Source: Anisakis pegreffii | Lineage: Eukaryota; Nematoda; Chromadorea; Rhabditida; Anisakidae | Direction of reading: 5' to 3' | NCBI GenBank assembly: GCA_035041965.1 | Contig: JAPYMA010000568.1 | Span: forward strand, 248,001 to 312,000 | Length of the DNA stretch: 64,000 bases | Part shown: positions 1 to 14,300 of the stretch, piece by piece | Layout of the letters: each line of letters opens with the position of its first letter | Position numbering within the stretch: position 1 is the first letter of the stretch | Made by a program: the position numbers and the translations under genes | Notes under the pieces: generated by a model | What the model was told of the DNA's origin: nothing | Database searches by the model: none | Seen by the model: only the letters and a program-made list of their open reading frames with translations

Positions 1-318
1 TTTAGTAAGTGTGGGTGCGAAAATTTCTTGTTTTTTGAATTGAGTGCATAAATTTGTTTTACACTGATCGTGAGAGATTCACAGAGGAAATGAAAAAACA
101 TCTCCGACATCTTAGTACGCCCATCCTCCTTTGATTCAATTGATTCAACTGTTTAATTACTCAGAACAGAGAACAAGGTTCGTTATTCGGTGTAATTTGC
201 AACGGATAATGGTGTGATGAATCTCACTAAAAGATATTTGGTGCATATCCTGAGCACATAGTGAAAAGTTGTGAGCGTGCAAACGTTGAGTGCAAAGGCA
301 TGCAATACAGACACTATC

Positions 319-423
319 ATGCAGTACGAAGAGCACGACTCAAACGAAGTACGACGACTTCCAGTGACCTATTTGACAGCTCCGGTTGAGTTCCCCTTAT
401 CTCCGATATCGTATTCTGTTCTG
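319..423 (+). CDS. Candidate first coding exon (MQYEEHDSNE...)
   Basis: ATG at 319 opens 35 codons, ending CTG directly before a GTAGGT donor, phase 0. The peptide MQYEEHDSNEVRRLPVTYL followed by a Pro-rich end looks like a charged N-terminus with no signal peptide. It lies in what should be an intron of the minus-strand RyR, in opposite orientation. No downstream exon is identified, so this could be chance. It pairs with a second similar candidate at 640-741. Confidence 0.25.
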
Positions 424-639
424 GTAGGTAATGATGATGATAAACCTGTGCTTAATGACAGTTTTTTTCATAATCAGTAATAACAGCTGAGATGATGTGT
501 GTTCGATATGTGACGGTTCGTTCGTAAATTGAAAAATGGGAGCTTAAGTGATGCATCTGAAAAATATTGTACTGTACTCCACGAGCTGATTTCGTTGAGT
601 TTTTGAAAGTATTTCGTTGTTCTGTAAACCTTGCGAAAT

Positions 640-741
640 ATGTCGTACACGGTTGATAGTTACATATACATTCCTGAAATGCAAACTACCGTAAAAGGCA
701 GTGAACCGATATCATTTCCGTCACGGATATGCTCTACCCCT
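640..741 (+). CDS. Candidate alternative first coding exon (MSYTVDSYIY...)
   Basis: ATG at 640 opens 34 codons, ending CCT directly before the consensus donor GTAAGT, phase 0, the same phase as the candidate exon at 319-423. The peptide begins MSYTVDSYIYIPEMQTTVKG. Two ATG-bearing exons with strong donors and equal phase, 217 bp apart, is the layout of alternative promoters feeding one common exon. That exon is not visible in the window. I do not recognise the protein. Confidence 0.28.
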
Positions 742-2616
742 GTAAGTAGGAATATCCCGGAACACTCAGTAAGTACATCGAAAGAGGTGGACGGGACTTG
801 GTTTAGGAGGACAGTTCGGAGAACGGATTGTGCTAGAGAGAGAAAGTGTACTGAATTAGGTAAGGGGAAGAATATTTACGAGAAGTTTTGAAATTAGCGA
901 AAAATTTTTTGTAAAACACATCCGAAAACAGGAAAAAAGGAAGGGAAGTGCCAATTGCATGAAAGATAGCGTGCAAGAAAGGTGTGTGTGGGGATTAGTG
1001 GTGAAAATGGAAAAAATGTGATCTACAGAATCTATAGTGCAGCCTGGAAGGCCTAGCTAACTGTGCGTCTTGAAGCAGCGGTTCTCGGTTTTTCTGACCC
1101 ATCGCCTTCTCCCCGTTGAAATGCAAGGGCTAGCAAATCGTCTCTTACCGTCTCATTATACTACTATCCAGAGGATAGTTTTCTGAGCAACTGAGGAAAC
1201 GTTGCGACAATTTGAAAAATATAACTCAAGACTCAACTGACTCAAAGAGTGACTCACATCGCAAACACCGACTCTTCTTTTTCTCCTCGTTTTTGAGAGG
1301 TTGCTCAAACGGGACATCTAAAAAAATGCATCAACAACACCGACAACAACAACACTGATAATCACGTAAACAATCACGAAAGGAAAACAGACACAATTAT
1401 GGAATGAAAACAAATTTTGAAAATTCAAAAGCAAACGAATCAATCCGTCTTTCCTTATCATGCTCAGCTTTCCAGAAAGATGAATAAAATAACGCAACAA
1501 AACATGACCATATTACAAACACAGACACGAACACACATACAAACGAAAATTTATTCAGATTGTTGAATTCAAAAACGTCTAAATCTATTCACTTGGAACC
1601 GAATGCTAAGTTATTATCTTCAGTGTTATCAAGCTTGAAAGATTGGTGATTTCTTTCATATTTGATCGCTGTTCTGCTCATATGTGACCTATGCCTTATA
1701 GTCATGGAACCATTCCATCATATAACAACTATCCAATAGTCTTTTTTGATCGCCCGTCTCTCATTCCCTAACCATCACTCATATCAACTGATTCGTTCAT
1801 TTCAAATAGCGATACCTTGAAATTCATTTGCATCATCCTTTAATCCGAAGTACTTGTGCGTGCAAACAATTTAGAACTGCTGGTAATATCAGAAACTAAT
1901 CCAAAATTGAAACAGCATCAACATCAATAAATAAATTATACGCTTGCTTACATGCATGCATGACATTTTGCAGTGCGATTCTGAGGAGACTATAAATACA
2001 CTTCAATTACAAAACAAACCACTGACAGGTAAAAACAAAAACGTTTCCCAATGCATCACACCATCGTCTGTTATCGAAACTTTTCATTTTAAGGGTATAT
2101 GCACGATTCAGATGTGACTCAATATGTTCCTTCTATGGTTACCTATGTTTGCCCTCCATTGAAAAAGATTCCTTTTCACCTGAACCTGTTTCCAGTACAA
2201 TTCATGCATATTCTCACACTTAAGCGAAATCCCTTAATTCTTCAATACTATTATTAGTATTATTGTTGATGTTATCGTCATTAGCGATATCACGATTACT
2301 GTTAATCAACTGAATCAAAAGAAAGCGAATCGCCAAAAATTTTCATCCATAACGAACGATCGAATCACAAAGAGCTCACGCAATTGATCTGTTATGAATC
2401 AAGGATTATCACATCCACATCTATCACAGCTCAAGCGAATAATCGACAAGAGTTTGTTAGTAAACGAATGGCGTGATTAATGATTCGCCGTATAATCAAC
2501 ACATTGAATGTTATTATAAAAGAATGAAACAAAAGCAAACAAACCGTTTCTAATTCATTTATCTATAATAAAAGCACCGTGTCACTAAACGAATAACCCA
2601 ACAAAAGACTAACAAC
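742..2616. other. No recognised gene; intron sequence left of RyR exon 78
   Basis: I searched both strands for the next RyR exon (the calmodulin-binding segment with QRKRAVVACFRMAPLY) and found nothing resembling it. Around 1030-1140 there is a less AT-rich patch with CAGCGGTTCTCGG at 1076, similar to the hAT-like ends at 28796 and 62002. The remainder is AT-rich with many short ATTCA/GAATC motifs. Confidence 0.6.
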
Positions 2617-5388
2617 GTGAAGAATCGCGACCACTTGTCCCATATTAATAATTTTCTCCACCACACCATCGTGGGTCATCTCCTCTTTACCGCGCATTTG
2701 TGACTTACCGATTTTACGATACAAATTCAACTGCCACGCATTCTTGTCGGTTGGATCGTTCTGCAATTATTCCAAGACCTAGCTGAGAATTTACTAGCTA
2801 ACGCAAATCAAACGACCACCATTTGATCCACTGATTTCTGAACGGACGGATGTGAAGACAACAGACATCAGGATCAGAGTCTTAAAGGTATATGGTATGG
2901 TTGTGCAAAGGAAATAAGAAGACACCAACCTTGACGGGAATATCGAGAAGTGATCTGATGAATTCACGAATTTTCTCCTCATTCTCCTTCGCCAAGAACT
3001 TCTCCTTGGTTTGTTGTACAATATCCAATTCACGACCACCGAAAACATTCAAACCAACCGGCAATAAACGTTTCAAGCATGCGATCACAATGGAATTCGC
3101 ATGTTTATCCTTTCGAACCTACATGAATAGTTGTCATTAGCTGAGTATTGTTTTAATGCACTTCATCACTGAGAATGAGCTGAAGGTGGAGAAGAATGAA
3201 CAAACGATAGTAACAACACCAATAAAAATTGCAACAACATCGTCTAGTAGCCAATTAGTTTAGAACCGAATTGATGTTAGTCAACGAATGAGAAGGTGGT
3301 CTTCAATCGGGAACATGAACCATAAGGTATCAATTGGTTTCGAACATTGAATGGTGATAAGAATGATGGAAATGAATTCATTTCAATTTCTATGGGATAG
3401 ATACATTCTTGCTGTTCGTTGTTCATCGCAAGTTCTACTCCATAAATGGCTTAAAAAGAAATTCAGAAATTGGCACAGAAGTAAAAATCATGCAAACGGG
3501 TGAAAATATTTTGAAGAGAAATTGTGTGAAAGAAGTTCGGGAAACGAAATGAACGAATTGGGTAATTTGTAAATAATGAAGGCGATACCGATCGTCGTAG
3601 GTTACTATCGATATCCTGTACAATAAAAAATGTTCAAGCACGAAGGATGATTAGCGATTCGAAATAAATGACTGGTCAGTTTGTTTGCAGAAACTCCGAT
3701 ATGAAAGGTGCTATGCTCAATCCACAGAACGTGATTTATTCGCGTTTCTTGCCAATATTATGGTCATTTCTTAATCTTTTCTCCTAACCGCAGTAATCAC
3801 AGTAAGTTAATCCACTCACACCAGTAACGTAGCCACAGTAACTTTACAAAATTGCAGTGGCTCTTCACCTTAACTCACACATAGACTCATAATGATCTGA
3901 TTCAAGTCACTTCTCCAAAATTACTTCAAATAACTGTAAAAGCCGGTCGCATGATCATCCCTCAAAACAACATAGATCAGTTCCTTCGTCAACTGATCTA
4001 TCAATAAGATTGCTGATCAATTCTGCCTCTCATAACTTGGAAGCCTTCAAATCGAGCAATCAGTTGTTCTGTTAAAAGGATTCCGGTCAAACGGAGGATT
4101 TGGTTAAGCCAATCGCAACTTTAAGACGTAAACATAATTGTCACAACATAACATAAGATGAAGAGTTCCATCAAAACTATCTCAATACCTGTCCCTCACG
4201 TCGTTTCTTCTTCCTTTCTGCAATTGCCGCCTTACCAGTTTTCATCTCACCTGTTCCCACCGCAAGAGTGCCTTCTTCGTACTGCGCCATAAAATTCAAT
4301 TCCTCACGTTTGAAATGTTGAGACAGCGACCATATCTGAAACCTCATAGTTTTACTAATAATCTATTTATTTCTGCTTGCTATTATCACTCATTGTATCG
4401 TATTTGCTCATCAACAATTTGTTCGCTTTTATATGATTTTTTTGTTGAATGTGCGAAGAGAAAACATCAACTTGATCAAGTCAAGATCACAACTGAATAG
4501 CGCAAAACACCTTGAATATGACAGCAACATTCTCGTAGATTCCATCGGTCTCCCAAGATGGTTGTTTCAACCACTGTGCACGATGCAGATCACAATACTT
4601 CATCAAAATCGGAAAATATGCATAGACGTCTCGTACCAGACGAGCGTTATCCTAAACAAACGAGGGCATTCTCAACAATGCATGATTGCAGTATCGTTTC
4701 CACATATTAATTTTAATGAGTTATTCTTACTGTTAATGGACTGATTGACTAAATGAATCGGTTAGCGTCAGGTAATTATCAGTAAATATTCAAGCAATAG
4801 TATGGGGATGAGCCATCCGATCTGACCTCAGCGACTGTTCCTTCGTCTGCATCATCGGGATGCGTTCGCATGTGCTCTTCATCTTTGTAGGCCATCTCGG
4901 CCAATCTCCTCAAACGCTCCGCAACCGGAAGCATGTATTCTTTGACCGGATCGCAGGTGACATGTGGAATTATTTGTACGGCGAAGCAGTTCACTCTACA
5001 TAACCACGGTGCGTTATCGATACCAACATGATCGCGAATCATACCCAGCAACGCGCAAAACGCTCGATTGATATGTTCACTGTTCACGTCTGTTATTTGC
5101 TGTCTGCAATTCCCCTTCATTCTCATCAATCCAACCAGAACACTTTCTCTAAACAACAAACTGATCGTGCAACCAAAAAACCTACGATCCACTTTTCATT
5201 CCACTATCCGGTCCGTATTGCCACCAGTACGTTAAATATGAGCACATCAACGGCAAGTCCACATCGAAAATGCTCGGTTTATCTCGATACATCGCATTAT
5301 TCGAGCTCGCCTGCTCGATATGTGCCAGCAGATGCTCCAACTCAGGAAGGTGTGCAGCTAAGTTTTGCAGCATCTCTGAAAGTTTCAG
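2617..5388 (-). CDS. unc-68: RyR exons 73-78: core solenoid up to the calmodulin-binding region
   Basis: Exons: 5193-5388, 4827-5089, 4511-4651, 4189-4335, 2930-3118, 2617-2760 (residues 3544-3903). Motifs: [116 protein letters not shown], a basic [10 protein letters not shown], then [18 protein letters not shown] and [13 protein letters not shown]. In RyR1 the equivalent stretch precedes the calmodulin-binding helix (about 3614-3643). The final exon ends CTTCAC before GTTGTTAG. No next exon is visible down to position 1. Exon 73's acceptor is TCTAGAG, chosen to hold phase 0. Confidence 0.93.
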
Positions 5389-8300
5389 CTCTAGAGATGA
5401 ACTCATACGTGATCATCAAAATTATGTCAGTAGCATATTTTAATGAAACTGCAATTGTTTAATTATGATTCTTGGTGGTTCCACTCAGATGAGAGGCAAA
5501 ACTTGACCAGCTTAACTCTCTTTCAATGAATTTCTGTAATCATCCTTCAGGCACACACTGCAGTTCAAATGAAAGTATCGACTACAAAAACTTGAGAAAA
5601 TTACGAAAGGATGAAACAACAACAAATGCTCGCTTGCCTTGTACCTGCACCGATTGATCCATGGTTTTCGCGAGCACTGAATATTTGTTATGTTTGTTGT
5701 AGTGTGCCTCAAGGAATGCCACCGGGAAACATGCAGCGAACGCACTCAGACATTGTCCTAGTCCAGGTCGATGCCTATAAACGTCAAGCTTTTGCCTTTA
5801 GCACTAGGCTTATTTAAGAAATTTCTTTCTCAATATTTCACGAATGACCACATCACCGATCGCTTTCCGTCATTGTATAATACTACAATTCCGCAGCTCC
5901 CTCAAATCGTTAAGGCATCTCGTAATTTTAGTAGTTGCGTGTTGATATCAAGTCCGCGAATGGGCAATAAACTCTAGGTCATGAATGAAATGAGATTTTG
6001 AATATGCAATGCTGACTCCGATCATTCAAAACAATTCAACAATACGAACTCACATAACATTTAAGGTAATCAAAAATGGCCGATCGAATTTCATCTAGCT
6101 ATAACCACACCGAATTAAAAATGAATTTCAAAATTCTCGCACGTAAAAAAACCACCAACTTGTCAGTTTCATAACCAATCGAAACGCGTGCCATTGATGG
6201 TCCATTCAAACCATTCAACAAATACGCACTATCCAGAATCTTATAGCATGCCGCTTGAATATCGTCCACTGCAATCAGAAATTAAAATTCTCCTCAATCA
6301 ATCAACATTTCATGGTGAGAAAGCCGGAAATAAATAATTTCGCAGATTGAAAGATGAAAATGACCAAAATAAGAAAGATATCTTCCTACCTAGCACATCA
6401 GTGCCAAAGTGGTTGACAGCCAAATGTGCGAACATCGTGGTCAATACGGGAATAATCATTTGATAGGCGAATTCGATGGAGACCCACGAGGTGAGATTTT
6501 GACCACGAATCAGCGAGTATTGACCACCTTCTTTCAGCTCCTGGACGGCTGCTTGCAAGTCATCAGCACAATTGTTGAAGAATGTCAACAAACTTGTTCT
6601 TATTATATCTGAGTTCGTCTTTACGAGCGTTCTGCAACAAATTTTCGATCTGATAACAAGCTTGCACGTACAGTAGGCACTCTAGATCTCTATAGAAGTA
6701 CATCGTTATCGAGACATGGATACCTCTGAGCACTGAACGAATGGAACTTGAGAAAATAACCAAGTAGTTCAAGAGGGCCGATGATTTCCTGCACAGTTAT
6801 CGTTACATGCGCGAGAAGAATGATTTTAAAAAATCTGATGCCTCAGTGATGAATGGAATCATTCAATAAATTAGAAATGCAAAGTTTTTGAAGACTATCT
6901 TTGATGTGAACACAACAACACACCTCAAATCGAGTGCTTGTGTTAGTCCTTGTAAACAACGAACAGTGATCTTGGCAACGCTTCCGAAAGCATGATTCTT
7001 GATACGAAGCAGCGAAGCCAAACGGCAGAAAAGACTGTAAATCGCATCAAATAATCTCTAACTCAATTAGTAAAAAAGTAAAAACGAGAAAGTTTATCGT
7101 ACGATAAAGTAATTTGAAATAATCCATCGCCTGAAAAAAAACCGAACAAGAAAACAAATTTTTCATCATCCCAATGAACATTACAAGCGATAAGTAATCA
7201 ATTCAAGTTTTAAATAGGCTGAACATATTCCACTATGCATTGGACAGAATATCTACTGTCTAAATTCTGACGTTCACGACCGTCACTATCGCCCTCATAA
7301 TCAGTTATTATCAATAACGTCACCCTTGCACCCAACAGTGTCGTTTATTTTTGTAAGCGAAAACAATTATAGCATTTGCAAGTGTTGTTTCAAAACGTTT
7401 CATCCATACCACATAGACCAATTGGTCGGTAAGAAATGCGAAAGGATTTGTGACGAAAATGAAAAAAACAATGAAATCGCTAGTTGTTAAAGCAACTAAC
7501 TAAGCAATCATTTCCTTCTCTTTATTCGATGCGGTTCCAGTTTGCACAGTACTGCTACTTGCTAAAAAGTAACTGCGATGCGCATTGAAATATGCATGTA
7601 TCAACGGTAAGACCACCTGAAAAACCTCAATAACGTTAAGCATCGATCCATTTTGCTCGATCATGTGGTGTTTTGACTCTTCTTCTGACCTATTTCATGA
7701 TTTTCTAGTGGCACTCCACGAGCAGTAGTCACCAGAACAAACTGCATTAAAACAAAAACTCAATCAACTCACGCCGAAACTGCTCGTAACTCACTGAATG
7801 TTATCTGAATTAACGAAGACAGATGGCTTCTCCCAACTTCTTTCACTCTTCAAACGAATTAATAGTGAAACCTTCTCTCAATAATAAGTTTCACCTAAAC
7901 AGATAGTTTTCCTGATATCTTTGGACAGTTAACTTTCATAGAATGCACGTTCTTGAATAAACAGAATGGAACAAGAAAACATAATTATTGTGCCTGAATA
8001 GAAGTCAGTTGCAAGCTCGGAGGTCACAATCGCTCACCTTTTCAAAGAATTTCACATCTTGTCCCTCTTTCTTAAAACTATTTCGACGGCTCAACTCATG
8101 ACTCGGCTTCACTGTCTTCATTTTTACCGATGCTTGTTCCAAATACTGAATTAATTTCTCCAATAAATTATAGGCGAAACGTTTCTCGACGGTACTTCGT
8201 TCACCCTCAGTTTTGACACGTTCCATTGACGACGGTTCTGAGCTGCGTACACTGAAGTTGTTCAATAACGATGTGGTTGTTGTCTTTGCGGTTGTTTGTT

Positions 8301-11300
8301 GTTGGTGAGTTGGAGACGAGAAGCGAGACAGGATGGAGGCCATTTTCAAACGATCACGATCGGTGATACCAGCCGACGGTCGGTCACCGGTACCGTTGGC
8401 ATTTTGAAGCACACTGGACGTTGACGAACAATGACTACCTGGCATGCTGCAGTGGACAAAACATACTAATTAAGCTTGAGCAGTTATACATAGCTGAATT
8501 ATTGCGTAAAGCCAGCAAAAGAAATCATCTATTCATTCCATCTATAAAATTAATGAAATCCAGAACACGAAGCAGAAACACTAGGTGGACCTCGACAAAA
8601 AACGGACATTTTAGTAGACATTCAGGAAAAGAGCTAAAATTCAGGACTAAGTGAGGAGGTAACGATTTGAACGGTATGTAACGTAGGAGTTCTCATTCAA
8701 AACAGAGTATTGTTTGAGAAACGTTAGGGTAATTATCTGTTAACTGAATAAAACCTGAAATTTGTTAGCAATCGAGCGACCGACCCATAGCGTTCACGTT
8801 AGGCAACATGAAGGCGAATGCAAAAGAATGGATTAGTGGATAAATGGGTGGATATTATCACAGTAAAAAAACTACATTTGAAAGCAATTCAATGCGAATC
8901 TTAATAACTACATACAATTGTTAGATTTTCAAACACAAACAGCGCTAACTTGTTTGCTCTACAACAAGCGAATAATTAAGTTGCAATATGAAGAAGCAAA
9001 ATCCCATTTGGAAAGGTATTATGACATAAAATGATAGGAACATAGATTGAGTGATAGTAAATTGAAAAACGTTTGCACGGAAAGCAGATATATGACTGGA
9101 TTGCCAGCGGAAAAATATACTGAAAAGCACGAGCGAAATGCTTGAAATTTAAGGAAGAAATATGGAAAAGCACGCAAGAAGCATTTCATTGTTTATCGTT
9201 ATAGTGGATTGGATATGCGTGAAGCTTGAAAGCATTACTGGGATGCTAGAACACGGAAAAATACCGGGTATTTCTCTAAAAAATCTCTTTTTATACAATC
9301 AGTCGTAGCAACTTTTGAGGAATATAAGAGGAAAACATCTCATCTCAAGCAGAACATTTTCGTGAGAATAACAAGTGAATGACTCATTTCTAGGTTCTGA
9401 TACCGAGTTTTTGGTATCAAATAGGGTTAACCTATGGAAGTCGGTTTCCAATGTTTCGATCGGCACACGGAGATGTTCATATGTAGGATTTGGTAGCGAT
9501 GCCGCTGATCTACAGAACCCTAAGTCTGTTCACTTGACTGAATGTTTCTGATAGTTACGGTTAGAAAACGCACTTACCAGCAAACGCGATAGCCGTGGTA
9601 CTGAAGGAATTTCAGGATTTCCGCAGCTCGAAAACGATCTTTACGTCGTTCAAAATCTGTCAGCAAATCCCATGGTACCAGCGGAATAGGCATATTGCCG
9701 CCTTTTGTTGCCAAATCATTGAATACCTTCAATTAACCGTCATCAACGCTCAACGATTAAGCGTACGAACCAAAAAACTGTTCCAAAATGTGCTCCATAA
9801 CAACATCTTCTTTGCAATCAAATAGAAAAGAAATGACAATCAAACGCATTTACGAATCTTTTCAGAACAGTGCACATTAACAATTCAGAATTGCCTTCAA
9901 AGAGTGAATCCATTCACAAAACTATGTGAAAAGCGAAAACGACCAAAAAAATTGATGAAAGAAACGTGGAAACCTTTTTGGCCCAAACGTTATGTGAGTG
10001 CTCGGCCATTTTCTCGGCTGCTGCGGTCATATCTTTCTCGAGTGTCATTGTGGACAAATCGAACGGTCGTGGATTGAAGTTCTCAACTGAAAATGATTTC
10101 TGTTCGTATCAATCGAATTGGATTCGTAAATTCAACCGTTCTTAATCACTTTTGTTGCTATTAAGAAGCGTAGTGAAGAAAATGTAGAATGAAATTTTGT
10201 TGTTATCGGAAGTTACTATCAAAATTTTGTCATCAATTTTTGTTTGGCTGTGCATACTCGATGTTCCAGATGAAGTGTGATTATTCGCAGCTTTATCCGC
10301 CGCATCGTGATCGTGCAATTCGATAACGTAATTCCACGCCAGCAACGCCCGAAGACATTCGCTACATCGTTCCTTATAGAAAGCCTTCTCCTGAAATTTT
10401 TATCATCCCCATTAATACAAATCTTGGTACTTTCTCAAATTTGTAAATCTGCTATTTCCATGTGAAGACTCGCTGCTTTCCTGGAATTCGAGCATCATAG
10501 CGGTGTTGTTGAGAAAAAAGCAAAGCGTCTAGAAGTATTTTTGAGATACAAATCGTGTCTCGAATCAGAGTGAGTAGACAGCAGATTACATTCGTAGGAG
10601 GTAGCAGTTTATAAGGACGAGATTGGCATGAAGGAATCAGCTGGAAAACTCTTCCGGAAAGTTATCACTGTAGCTATTATCAGGATTGTTACTTTTAATG
10701 TTACGTCATCCCAAATATATTATTTTTTATTTATTTTCAGAATTCATACCGCCACTACTAACATTATCGTTGTTCTGTGCTATCGAGCAAGAATGCAAGG
10801 CGATTTTGACTTTCATTTCACATCATTACTTGTAAATGTTTTTGTTATACATCCTCAAAAGGAAGACAAACTTACAAAGTCTTTAAGAAGACTGAATGGT
10901 TTCAATCGTGGATGCGTTAGATTCTGCCGTGAATAAATCTCACCATATCGCCATCCTTTGTCCAGCTGCAATGAAAAGCATTGAAACATGTAGCACATCA
11001 AAACCCTCCACGAAGGGGTCAATCATCAGTGAGTATATGAGAAAGGAAACGCTCGTAAAGGCATGATTCCGAGACAGGCAACGATTCAAGAACTCAAATA
11101 TGCGAGAATGAACCTTTCTGGTTGACCATGAATCGTGAAAGTGTTCAGCGAACTGAGCAGTCATCGAGATCAGATCACTGTTCAGCTGGAAATTCGTGAC
11201 ATCAATAGGTTTCGGTACCCAAACACCTCGATCGTTACGAGCCTTTACCATTTCAGCGTCCTCGCCAAGTACCGTTAGCGAGTAGTCAGGTGAAATGGCA

Positions 11301-14300
11301 GAACCTTAAACTCACCATTCAGACTCAATTATGGTTCAAAATGATCACGTGTATTTCATTTATGCGTGAAATATGTGACAAAATATCCAGTGTCACGTTG
11401 GCATTTTATATGACTATGCTCGGGTTTGCTCAAAAATTTATATGCTCATTTGTGCTGTGGTAATGAAGAGTCATTCATTTTGAGAAATTCGCATTGCTAA
11501 GCCTTTACCAATAGCTGTCAAGCAAGGTAATGCTTTTCCGAACAGTTCAGGATCGTATGGCTTGCTGCCCAGCGAGTCGAAAATCGCATCGAACAACAGC
11601 ATCGATAGACGTTTCTCCACTTCCGATGCTACACCATAGACATTCCCAGATCCATAATATTTCGTACATCGCTCGTAATGCAAGGTGATAATCTGAAGAT
11701 AATAGCGCAGTGCATAATCTGCACAATACTTCACTTCGAAGTTCTTGCAGCAACTTGTTTTAACGCTTCCAGTTTCAGATTTTTCAATTTGTTTACTTTG
11801 CAAAAACCATGTTCCTTTCACATCAAATCAGTCTGACAGTGAAAGCGCTGAAATTTGATAGCACAGCAAATTCCAATATGAACACACTTCGTTGACATTG
11901 TTACTAACAGTGATATAGATTGATTCATTGTTGTAATAAATTATTGTCGTTCATCATCCTCATAAATATCCCAAAGCATTCTCGAGCAAACGAAAGGAAT
12001 GACCGCAATAATTCAAAATTGAATCACAATGAAAATTTTCCTTTCGATCCAATTATGCGTGCACTTGTGATCATCGGAAGGGAAAAAGAGTCATGAACCT
12101 ATGTTTCTAGGTATTACTAGTGCTTACCCTAAGTGGTACAAGAACGTTTTCGGTCATTTCTTGAATGTCGATGATCACTTTTCGCATTAACTTCACCATC
12201 ATAACCGGTGGTAGTTCTCGAGTGATCGCTACGAGAAAGTCTGAGACCGCATCACGTTGATTCTTTGTTAGTGACTGAAGACGATTCATACGATACACCT
12301 GAAATTGATGTAAGTTGTTTACTGTGAATTAGACAATATTCCTGTGAGCTTTCGAAACCTGTCACATGCGATTGAAGAGAAAATGCTTAAGGGGAGTTGC
12401 TAAGATTTTTTCATCTCAAATGGATATCCACATATCGCTCACAACGAGCAATTATCAAATTGCATTAAGTGATCAAATAAATGTCAGAACAAGAATATTA
12501 CATGAACAGAATTGAGTGAATGCAAAATGTAAATGAACAAAGAAGTAATCAAATAAGTACGGTATGCAAAGTTGCATCCAGCAACGCGGCATGATGTTCA
12601 GCGTCAGCAAAGAAATGTGAATGATGTGTGAGCAATGGTAAAACGGCATTACACAGGTAACGATTCAACGCCAGCGCTGCATCACTTTCCACTGCTCGAG
12701 GCTGAACTTGTTCACATAATAAAACGTTAAAGTCTCACGTGAAAGGAACCCACTCCATCGAATGAATATTATCAACCTATTATGAGTTTTCCTGGGCAAT
12801 GCCAAAGGTCTATCTCAACAGAAAGGGTTGCATTTCATTTCAAAAAGAAAATCGCCTTCAATACGGCATTTCATCTATACATTCACGAAAATTTCATAAC
12901 GGCACTGGAATCATCATAAAATCGCGCTCGCAGAAGAGACCATATCAATTTTCAGTTCACTCCATCGATTTAATGTCAGTTCAGTCATTCAATCAATGAA
13001 CTGAAGAATCAATCGTTTCAAAGCCACAATAAGAACAACAATAACAATAATGAGAATAATAGTAACAAAAATATCGATAACAAAAAGACTGTAACCCACA
13101 GAGTCCATCATAGTGGCAGCCCGCAGATCTGGCAGAAAACTCTGCTCTAAGAAATGAAAGAACATTTCCTGTGAATCAATACCATATACACGATCCAAGA
13201 ACAACAACACGGATTGTTTATGACTTGGTAATAGGCCTGGTAATGGTCCCGTATCTAAAATAACTGATTCATCGCTATTTTTGATTCGACGATGGCAGAT
13301 GACGCTGTTAGAACTTTTAAAAGTATTGATACATCAGCGATTATAACGGACTTTTATCATTATTTTGCCATGGTTAGTTCGGTTATTTGTGAGTGAGTTG
13401 GTTAGTCAGCTCGAAATTGCATGCAAATTCGTGATTATCGGTGCAAACTGATTAGTGGCGATCAAAAATATTAGTTTTCAAGCTTTGACAATTCCATAGA
13501 AATTTCCAAAAATTTCTCAGTTGTTATTTCACTGGATTCCGAATTCATGAAGTTGAATCTGAATTGACCGAAATAAAGCAAAGATATCGAAAACAACGCA
13601 AAATTTAGGTGATTACTCGTGAAAAGTGGTGATTACTGTGACAGCGTTTGAAAAAAAGAAGAATTTGTTGGAAGTAATAGGTAACGAGCGGTATTTTGTA
13701 TGCACTCACTTGACGAAAGAGAATCGCTTGTTTTCGTTTGTGGCGTCGAGCATGCCCTTTCACTGACCAGTGCAGAAACAGTGCCGGTTGCTGGGACACT
13801 AGTAGTGGCACGCTCAACGACATTAGTGACAACATTAGTGCCAACATTGGACATCATCGACGACAGCGACAATCTGGTTTGATCTGGCAATAAATCAGAG
13901 GTCCTCCGTGTCTTTGTAAAGCCCCGATCGAAACCAAAAGGCTGTTGTGAAGTTCCGTCGTCGCATGATTCATAGACCGACGAATCGGATGTGGACGATT
14001 CATCTGCGTCCACGATATCTTCCTCGTTTTCGTTCGGCATGATCGACCACTGCTGACGTCTGAGGGTGGCACGGGTCGCTTTCGATGTATTCGCATTTGA
14101 GGATACTCTCGACGAATTTCGTGCGGTCTTCGATAGATTTCGCGATGTTTTCAACGTCGCTTTGCTGCATTTTCGGGCAGTTGTTCTCGAAACTGTTACC
14201 GTTTTTCTTGTCGCTGTTGTTGAGGAGGATGATGGCGATACCGTTTGTGGCTGTGAAGTGATCACTGACGAAGCGCTGCTTCGAGGAAGAGTATGAACTT

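Noticed and set aside
5028..5462. 144-aa open frame on the plus strand
   Set aside because: It is the antisense of RyR exons 73 and 74, which are clearly conserved on the minus strand.
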